A stretch of 7,626 nt of DNA from Planctomycetaceae bacterium (GTDB lineage: Bacteria; Planctomycetota; Planctomycetia; Planctomycetales; Planctomycetaceae), in the NCBI GenBank assembly GCA_003503535.1, contig DOCI01000317.1:1-7626 (forward strand), read 5' to 3'. Below are positions 5,725 to 7,626 of this stretch, piece by piece. Position 1 is the first letter of the stretch. Each line of letters begins with the position of its first letter. A program made the position numbers and the translations under genes. The notes under the pieces were generated by a model that searched no databases, had not been told where the DNA came from, and was given only the letters and a program-made list of their open reading frames with translations.

Positions 5725-7626
5725 TTACTCTTGTTCATCCGGTTCAAGAACTACGATTAACCAACCATTCACTGTGTGCAGTGAAGCGATTGTGACTGGC
5801 ACCTTCTTGCCGTTTTCTTCGTCGGCCTCGAAAAGAATATTTCGGTCGAACGTTTCTTCAGCCAATCGTTCCTGGAATCGCTCTTTGATTTTGTTAGCGA
5901 TCACAGGATCTTCCCCGCGACGATAGTTCGGGTCTGAGGTATCGAGCGGTTTGGAATAGACGTCACGATTTTCAGAAATCTGCAGACGAATCTGATCTCC
6001 TTCGAGCATGTATTCGATTGGGATTTCAACGCGACGAATTGCAATTGGGTTTTCACGATCTTCAGATTTCAAACCGATTCGCAGAATCGCCTTGATGAGT
6101 CCTCCTTCAAACTGCACGTGCAGAGGATCGACATCGTAGATAATCACATCATCGCCAGAATCTTCTGCCGGTTTGCGTTCTTTGGTGATGTCGAAGGCTC
6201 GTCGAAACTTCTCGGCCAGTTGCTGAGAAAACTCAGGGAAAGGTAATTCCTGACCAGGTTCCAGATCGATTGTGTCAATCGCCAGAGCGTTGTTCACCCA
6301 GCTTTCATGAACGTGCAATGTCATGCCGGTTGGAGAGTTAAATACCGTGCTTGCACGATCGGCTCCCAACTGACCTTCGTTCATCAGGCGCTCGGCGGTT
6401 CGCAGTTCATCATCGTCCGTGCGGGCCAGAACTTCATTCGGAGCAATTCCTTCTTCAGCCATCCGATCGCGACGCTTCTTGTTTTCCTTATTCAGGTCGT
6501 TGAAGGAATCTTCGATTTCCTCATTGAATTTCGGTAAAACGCGATTCCGCAATTTATAGGCGGCAATCCGTTCCGTTTCCGGTGTCTTTTCAACGGCTTT
6601 ATCGTAAGCAATTTTGTCCCCAATCAATTTGGCGATCAATCCCCGACGATTCAGGTAGGCATCCCTCACATGATTGTTCGCATTCACTCCCAGAGAAGCC
6701 CGAAAGTAGGTGAATGCGTCTCCGTCATATTCCAATACTTTTTTTCCGGTAAAGTAGTGATTACCAGTCGTCAGAATCGTTGCCTGATCGGTTACACCAC
6801 GAGTGTTCGAGCGTGTGTTTCCATTAATGCGGATCGCGAACTTAGCGGAATCATCCGAGGGAAGGAAATCGATGTAAACGCCGGATTTGGTTCGTTGAGT
6901 TCCCGTGACTCGCGCCCCCAGAATGCAATCGCAAATCGGGCCGCACTCGCGACGACATTCGTAAAATGCGAAATCGGCAAAAGGTTCCGAGATGAACGTA
7001 CGAACGTTGAAGTTGTAGTAGTAAATGCGAATCTTATCGACGAGAGACGATGAATTACTGGACATACCTTCCAGAGTTGAGATCAACTGAGGGACGGTTT
7101 CAGGAGCTTCATCGTTCAGCTTGACATCGACATCACGGTCATCGGATTCATAGCGTTCGAGCGATTGAAACAACTGGGCTAATACGGGTTGCAGGTCCTT
7201 GGATTGATCGGAGGATTTTTTCAGCAATTCCAGAGTCGCTTCGTAAATTGCAATTCTCCGGGCAATTTTACCTTCGAGATCGACCAGCAAATCCTGATTG
7301 GCCAATTCTTCTTCCGATTGAAATGCAGGATAAGTCAAATCCAGTTGCTCGTTCAGCTCGGCCAATAACTGTTCCTGCTGCTCGATTGTAAGCGGCTCGA
7401 AACCATACAGCTTTTCCAGCAGTTCCTGAGTTTTGTCGCTCCATTCTCCCCAGGATTCGCTCAAGCCTGAGAAATCCTCACCTCGTATGCCCCAGGGCGG
7501 TTCATTGAGGACGGCATCTCGAAAGATTGCCTTGAGTCCAACATCATCCTGAGCTAATGAAGTTGTTGTTGATAAGCTAAAGGCACAAACAGCCGTCAGG
7601 CAGCCTGCCAAAAACCTTCTTGATAA
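5725..7626 (-). CDS. Large exported protein of unknown function with a Cys cluster, 5' end beyond window
   Basis: I do not recognise a named family, though the style fits conserved hypothetical proteins of Planctomycetota. The frame is open to the right window edge (633 residues visible). A TTG at 7611 could start it, but the five codons before it (LSRRF) supply the basic n-region that a signal peptide needs, so the true start is probably outside the window. Residue numbers here count from that TTG. A hydrophobic core with SLA|QDD suggests cleavage after residue 20. Residues about 59-150 are a Gln/Glu/Leu-rich helical region. Residues 218-229 (ECRRECGPICDC) hold C219, C223, C227 and C229. The stretch from there to about 300 looks beta-rich (VTGTQRTKSGVYIDF, IRINGNTRSNTRGV). 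Residues about 345-395 are a highly charged helix, and the C-terminal part (about 490-625) is again beta-rich. It is probably periplasmic or surface-located. A strong terminator follows. No neighbour suggests a function. Confidence 0.85.
   Translation of the reverse strand, partial: LSRRFLAGCLTAVCAFSLSTTTSLAQDDVGLKAIFRDAVLNEPPWGIRGEDFSGLSESWGEWSDKTQELLEKLYGFEPLTIEQQEQLLAELNEQLDLTYPAFQSEEELANQDLLVDLEGKIARRIAIYEATLELLKKSSDQSKDLQPVLAQLFQSLERYESDDRDVDVKLNDEAPETVPQLISTLEGMSSNSSSLVDKIRIYYYNFNVRTFISEPFADFAFYECRRECGPICDCILGARVTGTQRTKSGVYIDFLPSDDSAKFAIRINGNTRSNTRGVTDQATILTTGNHYFTGKKVLEYDGDAFTYFRASLGVNANNHVRDAYLNRRGLIAKLIGDKIAYDKAVEKTPETERIAAYKLRNRVLPKFNEEIEDSFNDLNKENKKRRDRMAEEGIAPNEVLARTDDDELRTAERLMNEGQLGADRASTVFNSPTGMTLHVHESWVNNALAIDTIDLEPGQELPFPEFSQQLAEKFRRAFDITKERKPAEDSGDDVIIYDVDPLHVQFEGGLIKAILRIGLKSEDRENPIAIRRVEIPIEYMLEGDQIRLQISENRDVYSKPLDTSDPNYRRGEDPVIANKIKERFQERLAEETFDRNILFEADEENGKKVPVTIASLHTVNGWLIVVLEPDEQE

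Noticed and set aside
6670..7053. A 127-codon plus-strand frame opposite the large exported protein
   Set aside because: It is a shadow of the minus-strand gene, which is open over more than 630 codons with a signal peptide and terminator.

Overview
The window looks like a stretch of chromosome from a Planctomycetota bacterium (Gimesia/Rubinisphaera-like). This is an inference. It rests on several exported proteins with signal peptides, an NHL/thioredoxin protein, a TlpA-like thioredoxin with a long helical N-terminal domain, a large exported protein of unknown function, and weak or absent Shine-Dalgarno sites at several starts. No rRNA, tRNA, CRISPR array or insertion sequence is visible.

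Layout. (1) 1-2100, minus strand: two consecutive exported thioredoxin-fold genes. The first is an NHLRC2-like thioredoxin/NHL-propeller protein cut by the left window edge. The second is a TlpA/ResA-like protein whose start is best placed at 2100. (2) 2101-2426: a 326-bp divergent intergenic region with short inverted and direct repeats that could be regulatory. (3) 2427-4508, plus strand: a complete M3-family zinc oligopeptidase (oligopeptidase A, prlC-like). (4) 4529-5557, minus strand: a two-gene, AT-rich cassette convergent with prlC. A small basic protein is followed 15 bp later by a zeta-toxin-like P-loop ATPase, and the pair is very probably a toxin-antitoxin module. It has its own extended -10 promoter candidate and stands alone between ordinary chromosomal genes. 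(5) 5655-5689: a perfect 15-bp-arm hairpin followed by a T-tract on the minus strand, which closes the next gene and insulates the cassette. (6) 5725-7626, minus strand: a large exported protein with a C-x3-C-x3-C-x-C cluster, probably a lineage-specific family. Its start lies beyond the right window edge.

How the genes relate. The two thioredoxin-fold proteins probably act outside the cytoplasm on protein disulfides or redox state. The oligopeptidase degrades short peptides in the cytoplasm. The toxin-antitoxin pair is the only accessory-looking element. I see no multi-gene defence, secretion or biosynthetic system. The most interesting points are the zeta-like toxin, in which Asn stands where a catalytic Asp is expected, with its unrecognised small partner, and the Cys-cluster protein of unknown function.
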